The notes beneath the pieces were generated by a model that was not told where the DNA came from, did not search any database, and saw nothing but the letters and a program-made list of their open reading frames with translations. Source: Saprospiraceae bacterium (GTDB taxonomy: Bacteria > Bacteroidota > Bacteroidia > Chitinophagales > Saprospiraceae). Taken from it: 55,955 bases of DNA. The translations under genes were made by a program, and so were the position numbers. The stretch is from assembly GCA_026989035.1 (NCBI GenBank), contig JALSKB010000147.1, forward strand, positions 1-55,955, written 5' to 3'. Position 1 is the stretch's first letter, and every line of letters starts with the position of its first letter. Of the stretch, positions 36,156 to 43,290 are shown one piece after another.

Positions 36156-36310
36156 AGTGGGTAGTTTTTCTCATGCAAAGCTACAAATCATTTTGCTCTT
36201 TTAAAAGGAGGATGCCCGTCAGAACAGAGCAGAGGCATGAAATCCTTTCTGTGTTTGGCTTGTTCTTTAGCCCGGACTTTGCCCTTTTGATTCTTGATTT
36301 GTTTTTGTAT

Positions 36311-36646
36311 TCAGCTTTTGGTTTTGTGTAGGCAAGGCTGGTCCTTTTCAATAAGCAGGCGAGTGTTTGTACCTTCGTTCAGGGGCAGGGTGTAGTACAA
36401 ACCCTCCAGTTTTTCGTCTTCCAGCCATTGGATGGCCTCGCCTTTCGGCAAATGAATTTCCAGGCCATGGGGCAGAGATAGTACCTGAGCATCTGCCTTT
36501 GCATCGGTGAGCAGCAAGCTGTAGGTGAAGCTTTGCCCTTCGGGTAAAGCGAGCTTTACTTCTACTCTTTTTGTTTGTCTTAAGTTCTCCAGGTCGGCTT
36601 GCCCGAGGCGCAGGCGAAGCGATTTGCCGTCTGTGCGTAGTTTCAT
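36311..36646 (-). CDS. Small conserved protein coupled to fdhD (DUF7009-like)
   Basis: This is a 111-residue cytoplasmic protein whose ATG overlaps the fdhD stop (ATGA). It begins MKLRTDGKSLRLRLGQADLENL and continues in beta-strands with a hydrophobic periodicity. I recall similar small proteins beside fdhD in Bacteroidota, tentatively DUF7009. The tight coupling implies a role with formate dehydrogenase sulfuration or molybdenum enzymes, but no motif reveals it. The motif copy at 36440-36454 encodes LPKGEA. Confidence 0.78.
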   Translation of the reverse strand: MKLRTDGKSLRLRLGQADLENLRQTKRVEVKLALPEGQSFTYSLLLTDAKADAQVLSLPHGLEIHLPKGEAIQWLEDEKLEGLYYTLPLNEGTNTRLLIEKDQPCLHKTKS

Positions 36647-37488
36647 GTCGAGATTCTTTCCGAATGGGTGTACAAATTAAAGGAGTTTTTCTTTAAGAAG
36701 CCTACCAGGGTGATGCCGTGAGTTTGGGCCAGGTGCACGGCAGCAGAAGAAGGTGCTCCTATGGCGCAGATGAAGGCTATGCCGGCCATGGCAGCTTTTT
36801 GTACCAATTCGAAGCTGATGCGTCCGCTGAGCATGAGTATGCGATGGTGGAGTGGAATTTGCTCATTACGCAGAGCATGACCGATGAGTTTATCCAAGGC
36901 GTTGTGCCGGCCTACGTCTTCGAAGCGTTGGAGGCATTTGCCGAAAGGCGAAAACAGAGCAGCGGCATGCAGGCCTCCGGTGCAGCCAAAGAGTTCTTGC
37001 GCTTCTCGCAATTTCCGGGGCAACTGCAGCAGTATTTCTTTCTCAACGGTTGGTTGGCCGGCTAAGGGGATGAAAGCCGGTTGGCGGTCGAGTTGGTCCA
37101 TAACCGTAGCATTGCAAATGCCGCAGGCCGAGTTGCCGGCGATTAAGGGGCCTTCTGCACGCAGGGGGAAGGGATGTGTTGCAGCAAGTTCCACCACGAT
37201 GCGTTGTCCGTGCAGGGGTTGTGCCGTTTGATTTTGTTCATAACGCATGTTCAGGATATCAGAGGCACGATGGATGAGTTGCTCGGTAAAGAGCAGTCCC
37301 GGAACGAGCATTTCGTCTTCTCCGGGCGTGCGCATCAAAATAGCCAGGGTTTGTTCTCGGCGTTGTTCGACAGGGCCATATCTAAGGCGAACTTCCAGGG
37401 GTTCTTCTTTGACCAGGCTGTCTTTGGCCAGGCACCAGCGGCCTCTTTCAAATTTGCGCAGTTCTGTTTCTTGGCTGCCCACTTTCAT
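36643..37488 (-). CDS. fdhD: Formate dehydrogenase accessory sulfurtransferase FdhD
   Basis: This 281-residue protein transfers sulfur from a cysteine desulfurase to the molybdenum cofactor of formate dehydrogenase. The key motif is CGIC, in NSACGICNATVMDQL. The conserved RFEDVGRHNALDKLIGHAL and SGRISFELVQKAAMAGI are also present. The ATG at 37488 is preferred; a GTG 15 bases upstream is possible. No formate dehydrogenase subunit lies in the window, so the client enzyme is elsewhere. It forms a likely operon with ligT upstream and the DUF7009-like gene downstream. Confidence 0.95.
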   Translation of the reverse strand: MKVGSQETELRKFERGRWCLAKDSLVKEEPLEVRLRYGPVEQRREQTLAILMRTPGEDEMLVPGLLFTEQLIHRASDILNMRYEQNQTAQPLHGQRIVVELAATHPFPLRAEGPLIAGNSACGICNATVMDQLDRQPAFIPLAGQPTVEKEILLQLPRKLREAQELFGCTGGLHAAALFSPFGKCLQRFEDVGRHNALDKLIGHALRNEQIPLHHRILMLSGRISFELVQKAAMAGIAFICAIGAPSSAAVHLAQTHGITLVGFLKKNSFNLYTHSERIST

Positions 37489-37525
37489 ACGTGCAAATTG
37501 CACAAAAAATTTGATTTTCGGCTAC

Positions 37526-38092
37526 TTACCAGATGACTTTCCAGCGTCGGTTTTCATGTTTTAGGAGGTGGAAAGCTTCGGCTTTAAAGCTGGTGCGGTA
37601 AGAGAGCTTCTCAAAATGACGCCTGGCCTTTGGGAATTGTTCTTCGCTTAAGTCCCGATAAGCAACGGTTGCATGGGGGTGGAAAGGGCGGTGAGACACC
37701 TCCGGAAAACCGGTAAGCTCAGCTGTGGCTTTTTGCAAATCGGCTTGGAGCTGTAAGAGCGCCTTGTCGGGGTAAACCTTCACAAAGACGACTCGGGGCG
37801 CGAAGAAGCCGAAGTCTTCGAGTCGGATTTCTAACCGGCTGAGTATTTCTTTCGTTGAGGGCCTTTCGGCAAATGTTTGCAGCCGTTTAATCAGGATGCT
37901 TTCTGCTTCGACTTCCTGCAGTCGGGGATGTTTTCCGGAAGGGAAGCGAAAAGGAGGTAAGAGGGTGATGTGTGGTGGATTGCGCAAAGCTCTTTTGCTG
38001 TGAAACAGTTCAGCGGCCTGTCGTTGAAAAGAGCGCAGCTCTTCGGCCTGTTTTGGGGGGAGGAGGAAAGCGACGAAATAGAGTTTGCTCAT
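37526..38092 (-). CDS. 2'-5' RNA ligase family protein (LigT/CPDase)
   Basis: This is a 188-residue 2H-phosphoesterase-fold protein. The two HxT-type motifs are PPHITLLPPF (HIT) and HPHATVAYRD (HAT). These act on 2',3'-cyclic phosphate or 2'-5' linked RNA ends. The start at 38092 (MSKLYFVAFLLPP) is preferred. An earlier in-frame ATG lies inside repeat copy F and is unlikely. The gene leads a minus-strand operon with fdhD. The motif copy at 37861-37875 encodes FAERP. Confidence 0.9.
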   Translation of the reverse strand: MSKLYFVAFLLPPKQAEELRSFQRQAAELFHSKRALRNPPHITLLPPFRFPSGKHPRLQEVEAESILIKRLQTFAERPSTKEILSRLEIRLEDFGFFAPRVVFVKVYPDKALLQLQADLQKATAELTGFPEVSHRPFHPHATVAYRDLSEEQFPKARRHFEKLSYRTSFKAEAFHLLKHENRRWKVIW

Positions 38093-38110
38093 GGTCGGCA
38101 GCTTTCTTTT

Positions 38111-38213
38111 TATATTCATGGCGAAGTGATTTGGAAGGTGTCTGCCTCCCCAACGCCCTGTCTTCGTTCCTTTGCAAGTCGTAAATATCCCAAATCATTT
38201 CGGTTTGGGTATA
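38111..38213 (+). repeat. Dispersed ~105-bp palindromic repeat, copy F
   Basis: It begins TATATTCATGGCGAAGTG and ends CGGTTTGGGTATA. The large hairpin arms are degenerate here (ATTTGGAAGG / GCCTCCCCAAC, loop near GTCT). The small hairpin is CCCAAATC / GGTTTGGG. It lies 18 bases upstream of the ligT-family start on the minus strand, oriented away from it. Confidence 0.88.
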
Positions 38214-38302
38214 GAAGAGCAAAAGTCCTTACCTTCAAAAGTACGGTGGAAGTCGGACAATTCCGCTTGAGAGCGGATCCTATCCGGCCTGCCCTCGGTT
38301 TT

Positions 38303-39613
38303 TTACAGTTGGCGGCCTTCGAGAATGACGATTTCGGGCTTTTTTAGCTCTTCGAGTCGGTTAAGAGGGTTTTCTTTGAGCAGGATCAGGTTAGCTTTAT
38401 AGCCCTTTTGTATTCGGCCGATTTTCCATCCGAAGGCCTTGGAGAAGTTGAGGGTAGAAGCTGCCAAAACTTCCCGTTTGGATAGGCCGATGTACCGGTT
38501 CATGAGTTGGAGCTCGGTGTGCAGGGATATGCCGGGCATGGTGCCCCAGACATCGGTTCCGCTGCCGGTCAGATAGTGTGCCCCGTGCCGGTGATAAGTA
38601 GGTTCCAGGGTTTGCAGTTCGTTTAGAATCAGGCGGGTGTAAGCAGCTTGCTCGGCAGCGTCTATTTGGTGTTGTCCGGTTTTTTTGTCGGCCGGCCGAT
38701 TGATGTCTTCGGCGGAGAGGTACTGAGCTACGGTTTCCTTCCAGGGGTTGCTGTGTTCGGGCAGATCCAGATAGGAGAGGCTGGATGTAGGCATGATGTA
38801 GGAATCCGAGGAGCCCAACCGGCGGGCGTGGGCCAGCAAGGCAGAATCTCCGGTTTGAATTTGAGAGAGGAAATCGTAATACTTCCACTTAGGACTTTGC
38901 AAATCATTGCTAAAAGGCTCTTCGGCTACGGCTGCGGCCATGGGGCGAGGGGCGATGTCCAGAGAATATCGGGTGGTGTGTACAAAGGCGTCTATGCCCA
39001 TTTGCATGCCTTGAGCATAGGAGGTGTAACCGAGTTCGCCCAGCGTAGCCATGCCAAGTTGCCTGGCCCGTTGAAGGGCCAGTTGAATTTGATCCGGGGT
39101 GAGCTTGTACATGAGCAAGAGTACGCGATACCCGGCCCGATAGAGGCTGTCTATTTGGCGTAACATGTCTTCGTCTGAGGTTTTTTCCAGGCCTATGCCT
39201 TCCAGTCGGAAGACGGTGGGAGAGGGTCGGGCTTGAAAAAAAGGTCCTCGACGACCTCCGTCCACGGCTATGATGGAGGTAATGCCCATTTCCAGATAGG
39301 CTCGGGCGTAATTTTGGTTGTTGAGAGCGGCAAAACCATCGGTCAGCCCCGGCATGAGGTAGAGGCCTTGAGCGTCAATGCGCGCGATGCCTTGGAGTTC
39401 TTTGCGATCTTTGAGTTGCCCGATTTCCGCTATGGTGTCGGCAAGGATGAGGATATCTGCAATTTGTTCTTTGCTATCTTCTTCGATGGGCACCAGGGTG
39501 GCTTGGCAAATTAGGAGGGCTTGTTTGGGTAGGGGTGCAGGTTTTGAACAGCTCTGATGCAGCAGCAAAGACAGAAGGCCAAGGAAAAAGCCCGAGAGGT
39601 ATTTGTTCTTCAT
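38303..39613 (-). CDS. Amidohydrolase-like lipoprotein lacking the HxH motif
   Basis: This 436-residue lipoprotein (lipobox LHQSC) has the composite-domain and TIM-barrel layout of metal-dependent amidohydrolases. It has LYLMPGLTDGFAAL, EMGITSIIAVDGG, DAFVHTTRYSLD, YLTGSGTDVWG and a C-terminal NLILLKENPL beta-strand set. In active members the sequence after PGLxD is HxH; here residues 91-97 read TDGFAAL, so the first two metal ligands are missing. It may be inactive, structural, or use another metal geometry. It is preceded by a small membrane protein gene and separated from it by a terminator. Confidence 0.85.
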   Translation of the reverse strand: MKNKYLSGFFLGLLSLLLHQSCSKPAPLPKQALLICQATLVPIEEDSKEQIADILILADTIAEIGQLKDRKELQGIARIDAQGLYLMPGLTDGFAALNNQNYARAYLEMGITSIIAVDGGRRGPFFQARPSPTVFRLEGIGLEKTSDEDMLRQIDSLYRAGYRVLLLMYKLTPDQIQLALQRARQLGMATLGELGYTSYAQGMQMGIDAFVHTTRYSLDIAPRPMAAAVAEEPFSNDLQSPKWKYYDFLSQIQTGDSALLAHARRLGSSDSYIMPTSSLSYLDLPEHSNPWKETVAQYLSAEDINRPADKKTGQHQIDAAEQAAYTRLILNELQTLEPTYHRHGAHYLTGSGTDVWGTMPGISLHTELQLMNRYIGLSKREVLAASTLNFSKAFGWKIGRIQKGYKANLILLKENPLNRLEELKKPEIVILEGRQL

Positions 39614-39631
39614 CTCGTTTTGTGCTGTGCA

Positions 39632-39671
39632 AAAAAAATGCCCGAAAGCTGAACGCTTCGGGCATTTTTTG
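39632..39671. terminator. Bidirectional rho-independent terminator
   Basis: AAAAAATGCCCGAA and TTCGGGCATTTTTT form a stem with flanking A and T runs, so it can terminate on both strands. It lies between two minus-strand genes and ends the small membrane protein gene at 39679. Confidence 0.85.
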
Positions 39672-39678
39672 CTTGTGA

Positions 39679-40095
39679 TTAAAACCAGCCGGCGTGCAGC
39701 CCGCGGAAGGGCCAGGGTATGGCCAGCAGAATGAGTAAAAATGCTATACCGTAGTAAATGAGCAGGGTTTTGGCGCTGTTTTCGCTTTTTTTGCTCTTGC
39801 TATAGCCTATGGTAATCAGCACAATGGCAATGAGCATCATGCTGCTGTGTTCTACGGTGTAGAAGCGCAAGAGTTTGTCTTTCATCATGGCCCCGTGAAA
39901 TTGCACATAGCTGCTGAGGAAGTATAGGGTTAAACCCAGCAATGCTTGCAGGTGCGAGGCGATGAGGGTGTACAGCGGAAGTTTCCCGTTGCTTCCGGTC
40001 GATCGGTTGCGCAGGCTTTGTACGAGCGTGAGGATGAGTAAGAGAAGTACCAGCCACCGGAGACCGGAATGTGCGTGGATGAGCATGTCTTTCAT
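39679..40095 (-). CDS. Small conserved membrane protein (cytochrome b-like)
   Basis: This is a 138-residue inner-membrane protein with four membrane helices. It begins MKDMLIHAHSGLRWLVLLLL, then LIASHLQALLGLTLYFLSSYVQF. Next comes RFYTVEHSSMMLIAIVLITIGYSKSK and a final helix. Histidines at the start of helix 1 (HAHSG), in helix 2 (SHLQ) and in helix 3 (VEHSS) are placed as heme ligands would be. Databases call similar Bacteroidota proteins cytochrome b; heme binding is inference. Confidence 0.85.
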   Translation of the reverse strand: MKDMLIHAHSGLRWLVLLLLILTLVQSLRNRSTGSNGKLPLYTLIASHLQALLGLTLYFLSSYVQFHGAMMKDKLLRFYTVEHSSMMLIAIVLITIGYSKSKKSENSAKTLLIYYGIAFLLILLAIPWPFRGLHAGWF

Positions 40096-40185
40096 AATGG
40101 GTGGAGTTTGTGATGATTCTTGCCGCGCATTTTGTGCTTGGCATAAGCAAGGTCTGCTTAGGCCGGAGCAAGCCCTAAGATATGA

Positions 40186-40204
40186 ATGTCGGGGTAGCAG
40201 GATT
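40186..40204. repeat. 19-bp copy of the tRNA-Pro 3' end (direct repeat)
   Basis: ATGTCGGGGTAGCAGGATT at 40186-40204 is identical to 40372-40390, which covers the end of tRNA-Pro and three flanking bases. Spacing is 186 bp. The rest of the tRNA is absent at the first copy. This is the arrangement left by integration at a tRNA 3' end or by a partial tRNA duplication. Confidence 0.8.
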
Positions 40205-40374
40205 GACTATGTCGATCCTGTTTTAGGGCGGGTTACCTAAAGCCTTTTCGGGCTTGGGGCTATCGCCCTGGCCTGCAAGGCCTGCTTACAGCCTGTCAAG
40301 TTTGGGCTTGCCGGCTTTCAGTAAGCCTCGCAGTCCCTTTGAGTTTTCAAAGCAAGCCCTCAAAGGCATTTATG

Positions 40375-40449
40375 TCGGGGTAGCAGGATTCGAACCTGCG
40401 GCCCCCTGCTCCCAAAGCAGGTGCGCTAACCGGACTGCGCTATACCCCG
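40375..40449 (-). tRNA. tRNA-Pro (anticodon TGG)
   Basis: Read on the minus strand it gives a 7-bp acceptor stem CGGGGTA / TACCCCG and the anticodon arm CCTGC-TT-TGG-GA-GCAGG. The T arm is GCAGG-TTCGAAT-CCTGC. CCA is not encoded. It lies downstream of tRNA-Ser on the same strand. Confidence 0.96.
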
Positions 40450-40456
40450 TATGAAA

Positions 40457-40476
40457 AAGGCGGCCGTTGCCGCCTT
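40457..40476 (-). terminator. Hairpin between the two tRNA genes
   Basis: There is an 8-bp perfect stem AAGGCGGC / GCCGCCTT with a four-base loop; the minus strand then reads TTTTTCAT. It could terminate part of the transcription after tRNA-Ser or mark a processing site before tRNA-Pro. Confidence 0.6.
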
Positions 40477-40484
40477 AAAGCTTG

Positions 40485-40573
40485 CGGTGAGGGCGGGATT
40501 CGAACCCGCGGTCCCGATTTCTCGAGACACCGGTTTAGCAAACCGGCGGTTTAAGCCACTCACCCACCTCACC
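40485..40573 (-). tRNA. tRNA-Ser (anticodon GCT)
   Basis: The minus strand gives acceptor GGTGAGG / CCTCACC, the anticodon arm CCGGT-TT-GCT-AA-ACCGG, a long variable arm (GTCTCGAGAAATCGGGAC) as expected of class II tRNAs, and the T arm GCGGG-TTCGAAT-CCCGC. The discriminator is G. CCA is not encoded. Confidence 0.97.
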
Positions 40574-40609
40574 TGGGATGGAACTTGTAAGAGTTTGCTT
40601 AATGCGCTG

Positions 40610-40641
40610 CAAAGGTAGAATGTTTTGCTTTTTCTTCCAAA
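40610..40641 (-). promoter_or_regulatory. Promoter of the tRNA-Ser/tRNA-Pro unit
   Basis: On the minus strand TTTG (40638-40641), a 20-base spacer, and TACCTTTG (40610-40617) make an excellent Bacteroidota -33/-7 pair. The 5' end of tRNA-Ser lies about 30 bases past the expected start point. Confidence 0.75.
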
Positions 40642-40672
40642 CTTTTTTCAGAAAAAAGGCTGTATCGGTTTA

Positions 40673-42085
40673 TCACATCAAGTTGCTGCGCATGCTCAGG
40701 GTAATTTTTTTGCTCAGTTCTTCCAGGGTTTCTTTGAAAGCGGGGTCGGTATCCATCATATCACGCACGGTTTTGATGGCGTGGATGACGGTGCTGTGAT
40801 CGCGTCCGCCGAAGGTGTCGCCAATGGCTTTGAGGGATTGGTTGGTCATTTTTTTAGCCAGGTACATGGACAGTTGGCGTGCGATGACGATTTGACGTTT
40901 ACGGGTTTTGCTTTTCAGATGCTCGACCGGTATTTTGAAGTGTTCGGCCACGAGGTTTTGGATGTAATCCACGGTGATTTCCTTGTGGATGTTGGAGACG
41001 AAGTTTTCGATGACCTCTCCGGCCAGTTCCAGGTCTATGTTGCGTTGGTTGAGAGAAGATTGAGCGATGAGTGAGATGAGCACACCTTCCAGTTCGCGAA
41101 TGTTTTCTTTGATGTTGTAAGAGATGAATTCGATGACGTCTTCGGGCACCTGCACGCCTTCCCGCATCATTTTGGATTCCAGGATAGCCATGCGGGTTTC
41201 GAAATCGGGCACGCCCAAATCGGCAGAGAGGCCCCACTTAAAGCGGGATATGAGGCGTTCTTCGATGTCTTGCAGGTCTTTGGGGGGGCGGTCGGAGGTC
41301 AGGACGAGCTGTTTCTTGTTTTGGTGTAGTTGGTTAAAGATGTTGAAAAATATTTCCTGGGTTTTTTTGCGTCGGGCTAAAAACTGAATGTCATCGATGA
41401 TCAGCACATCTATGGCCTGGTAGAAATTGACCAAGTCTGTGGTGGCGTTGTTTTTGATGCTTTCAATGACCTGGTTGGTGAATTTAGAGGTGCTGACGTA
41501 GAGGACGAGTTTGTTAGGGAAGCGCTGCAAGACTTCATGTCCTATAGCTTGGGCCAAATGGGTTTTGCCCAGGCCCACATTGCCGAAGATGAACAGCGGG
41601 TTAAAGGGCGTGATGCCCGGTTTTTTGGCGACAGCCAGGCCGGCCGAGCGAGCCAACTGGTTGCAGTCGCCTTCTATATAGGTGTCGAAGGTGTATTTGG
41701 GGTTCAGCTGAGGATCGACCTCCATTTTCTGGATGCCCGGAATGACAAAGGGGTTCTGGATGTTTTCGGGCTTGGTGAGGGTGAGAGGGTCTTCGGTGTT
41801 TGAAGATTTGCTGGCTTCTTTCTTGTGGCCGTTGCTGCGCGGTATTTGATACTCCAGGCGCGCTTGCTCACCCAGTTCTTTGCGCAGGCTGCTTTTCATG
41901 ACCTCTACAAAGTGATCCTCCAGCCATTCGTAATAAATTTTGTTAGGTACTTGAATGGTTAGTGCATTGTTTTCCAGACGTACCGGGCGGATGGGCTCAA
42001 ACCAGGTTTTAAAGCTCTGCGGGGGAATCTGGCGCTTAATGCGAGACAGACAATTAGCCCATACTGTAGTGTGATTCATTGACAT
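40673..42085 (-). CDS. dnaA: Chromosomal replication initiator protein DnaA
   Basis: This is the 470-residue initiator of chromosome replication, which binds DnaA boxes and opens the origin. Domain I is at the N-terminus (NHTTVWANCLSRIKRQIPPQSF). The AAA+ domain has Walker A GNVGLGKTH and Walker B VLIIDDIQFLA. The C-terminal DNA-binding domain carries the signature GGRDHSTVIHAIKTV. The first ATG at 42085 or the third codon ATG at 42079 could be used. The upstream gap has DnaA boxes, so autoregulation is likely. Confidence 0.98.
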   Translation of the reverse strand: MSMNHTTVWANCLSRIKRQIPPQSFKTWFEPIRPVRLENNALTIQVPNKIYYEWLEDHFVEVMKSSLRKELGEQARLEYQIPRSNGHKKEASKSSNTEDPLTLTKPENIQNPFVIPGIQKMEVDPQLNPKYTFDTYIEGDCNQLARSAGLAVAKKPGITPFNPLFIFGNVGLGKTHLAQAIGHEVLQRFPNKLVLYVSTSKFTNQVIESIKNNATTDLVNFYQAIDVLIIDDIQFLARRKKTQEIFFNIFNQLHQNKKQLVLTSDRPPKDLQDIEERLISRFKWGLSADLGVPDFETRMAILESKMMREGVQVPEDVIEFISYNIKENIRELEGVLISLIAQSSLNQRNIDLELAGEVIENFVSNIHKEITVDYIQNLVAEHFKIPVEHLKSKTRKRQIVIARQLSMYLAKKMTNQSLKAIGDTFGGRDHSTVIHAIKTVRDMMDTDPAFKETLEELSKKITLSMRSNLM

Positions 42086-42583
42086 CCGAAAGAGGATTTC
42101 TACAGTGAATAAAAGCGGTTTCTCAGCGTATCAGTAAGTTATCCGCCGCTCTTCAGTGGGGTCTCCCGTGGGCCTGAGGGGTGTGCTTGAGGGCTGCCTT
42201 CTGCAAAGTGTTCGGGGGTGAAGGTGTTGGTTGATCAAGCAAGCCCATTGCTATGAGAGCGGGCTACAAAGGTCTGAAAAAAATGGATATGGTCTTTAGG
42301 TTTTAATAAAAAAAAGAATTGTTTAGTTTTTGTGTGGATAGTTATATTTTTTTCTCAAAAACGGAGGCCTGCCCGTCTTTTTCACAAAATCAGTAATTGC
42401 TTGATAATCAAGCTTTTGTAGCTTTGTTTTCCAGAGCGTATTTTCGCTCTTGGGCTTATGCACATTTTGTCTGCTTTTATCCACAGTTGGATTGTGGGTA
42501 TTTTTTTTAACAGTTGAAATAAAAAAAGGGGCGTGAAGTCTCACACCCCTTTTGGTTTGCCGTAAGGCTCAAGGCCTTGTTTT
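42086..42583. other. Candidate chromosomal origin (oriC) upstream of dnaA
   Basis: This gap of about 500 bp has no gene. A perfect DnaA box TTATCCACA is at 42477-42485. One-mismatch boxes are at 42333-42341 (TGTGGATAG, reverse) and 42456-42464 (TTATGCACA), and a two-mismatch box TGTGGGTAT is at 42493-42501. The segment 42295-42360 is extremely A/T-rich and could be the unwinding element. Genes to the left run mainly leftward for 8 kb and genes to the right mainly rightward, as expected on both sides of an origin. The assignment rests on these sequence signs only. Confidence 0.55.
42521..42555 (-). terminator. Rho-independent terminator of the DUF1573 gene
   Basis: AAGGGGCGTGA and TCACACCCCTT pair with one internal mismatch around AGTC. 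On the minus strand the stem is followed by TTTTTTTATTT. Confidence 0.8.
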
Positions 42584-43066
42584 TTACTGGCCAAATCCTC
42601 CCTGGCTTTCGGGGATGGCAGCAGGTTCTTCTTCTTTCTTTTTGACCTCGCCTTTGATGCGCAGGACGTGGCGGTTGTTGGCTTCGTTGGTCGTCAGGGT
42701 TACGGTCTTTGTAAACTTGCCCAGGCGTTTCGTGTCGTAGCGCACTTTGATTTCTGCGGATTCTCCGGGCATGATGGGTTCTTTGGGCCAGGTGGGTACT
42801 GTACAGCCACAGCTTCCGCGGGCATTGGAAATAATCAAGGGGGCATCACCCGTATTGGTGAAGTGGAAGTAGCGGTAAGGGTCGGAGCCTTGTTCAATGA
42901 GACCGTAGTCGATTTCGGTTTCTTCAAAAGTCATGACCGGTCCGCCCGTTTGATCTTCCTGGGCTTCGCTGTTTTGCTGCTGCTGGTTGGCGGTAGCCGG
43001 TTCTTGGGCAAGCAGCATGCCGGCAAACGCAAATAAGAAGCCGAAACTCAATACGTATTTTTTCAT
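42584..43066 (-). CDS. DUF1573 domain protein
   Basis: This is a 160-residue exported protein. A signal peptide (MKKYVLSFGFLFAFAGMLLA) is followed by a Gln/Glu-rich linker and an immunoglobulin-like DUF1573 domain with the hallmark GSCGCTVPTWPKEPIMPGES. The C-terminus is charged and low in complexity. These proteins are abundant in Bacteroidota and thought to be periplasmic or surface scaffolds; the function is unknown. A TATCTTTG -7 box lies about 40 bases upstream at 43106-43113 on the minus strand. Confidence 0.92.
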   Translation of the reverse strand: MKKYVLSFGFLFAFAGMLLAQEPATANQQQQNSEAQEDQTGGPVMTFEETEIDYGLIEQGSDPYRYFHFTNTGDAPLIISNARGSCGCTVPTWPKEPIMPGESAEIKVRYDTKRLGKFTKTVTLTTNEANNRHVLRIKGEVKKKEEEPAAIPESQGGFGQ

Positions 43067-43237
43067 TTTTATCTGCTTTTCGGGTTAGAAAATAAAAGTT
43101 CGATGCAAAGATACGCTTCCTGCAAAAGTACAGCGAAAGCCTCGGTGTTATTGAGGCGTTAAAAAGGTGTTAATATACCCGGAGCAAAATCGTTTGGGCA
43201 TAGGTTGAGCAGGGCAAGATATGCTTGCCGAGTGTGG

Positions 43238-43267
43238 TTTTGCCTTCGGCTTTTTTTGTTATCTTCG
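43238..43267 (+). promoter_or_regulatory. Promoter of the E1 operon
   Basis: TTTTG at 43238-43242, a 17-base spacer, and TATCTTCG at 43260-43267 (one mismatch to TAnnTTTG) lie about 25 bases before the ATG at 43291. Confidence 0.45.
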
Positions 43268-43290
43268 CGCTATAAAAGACAAGAAATTCT

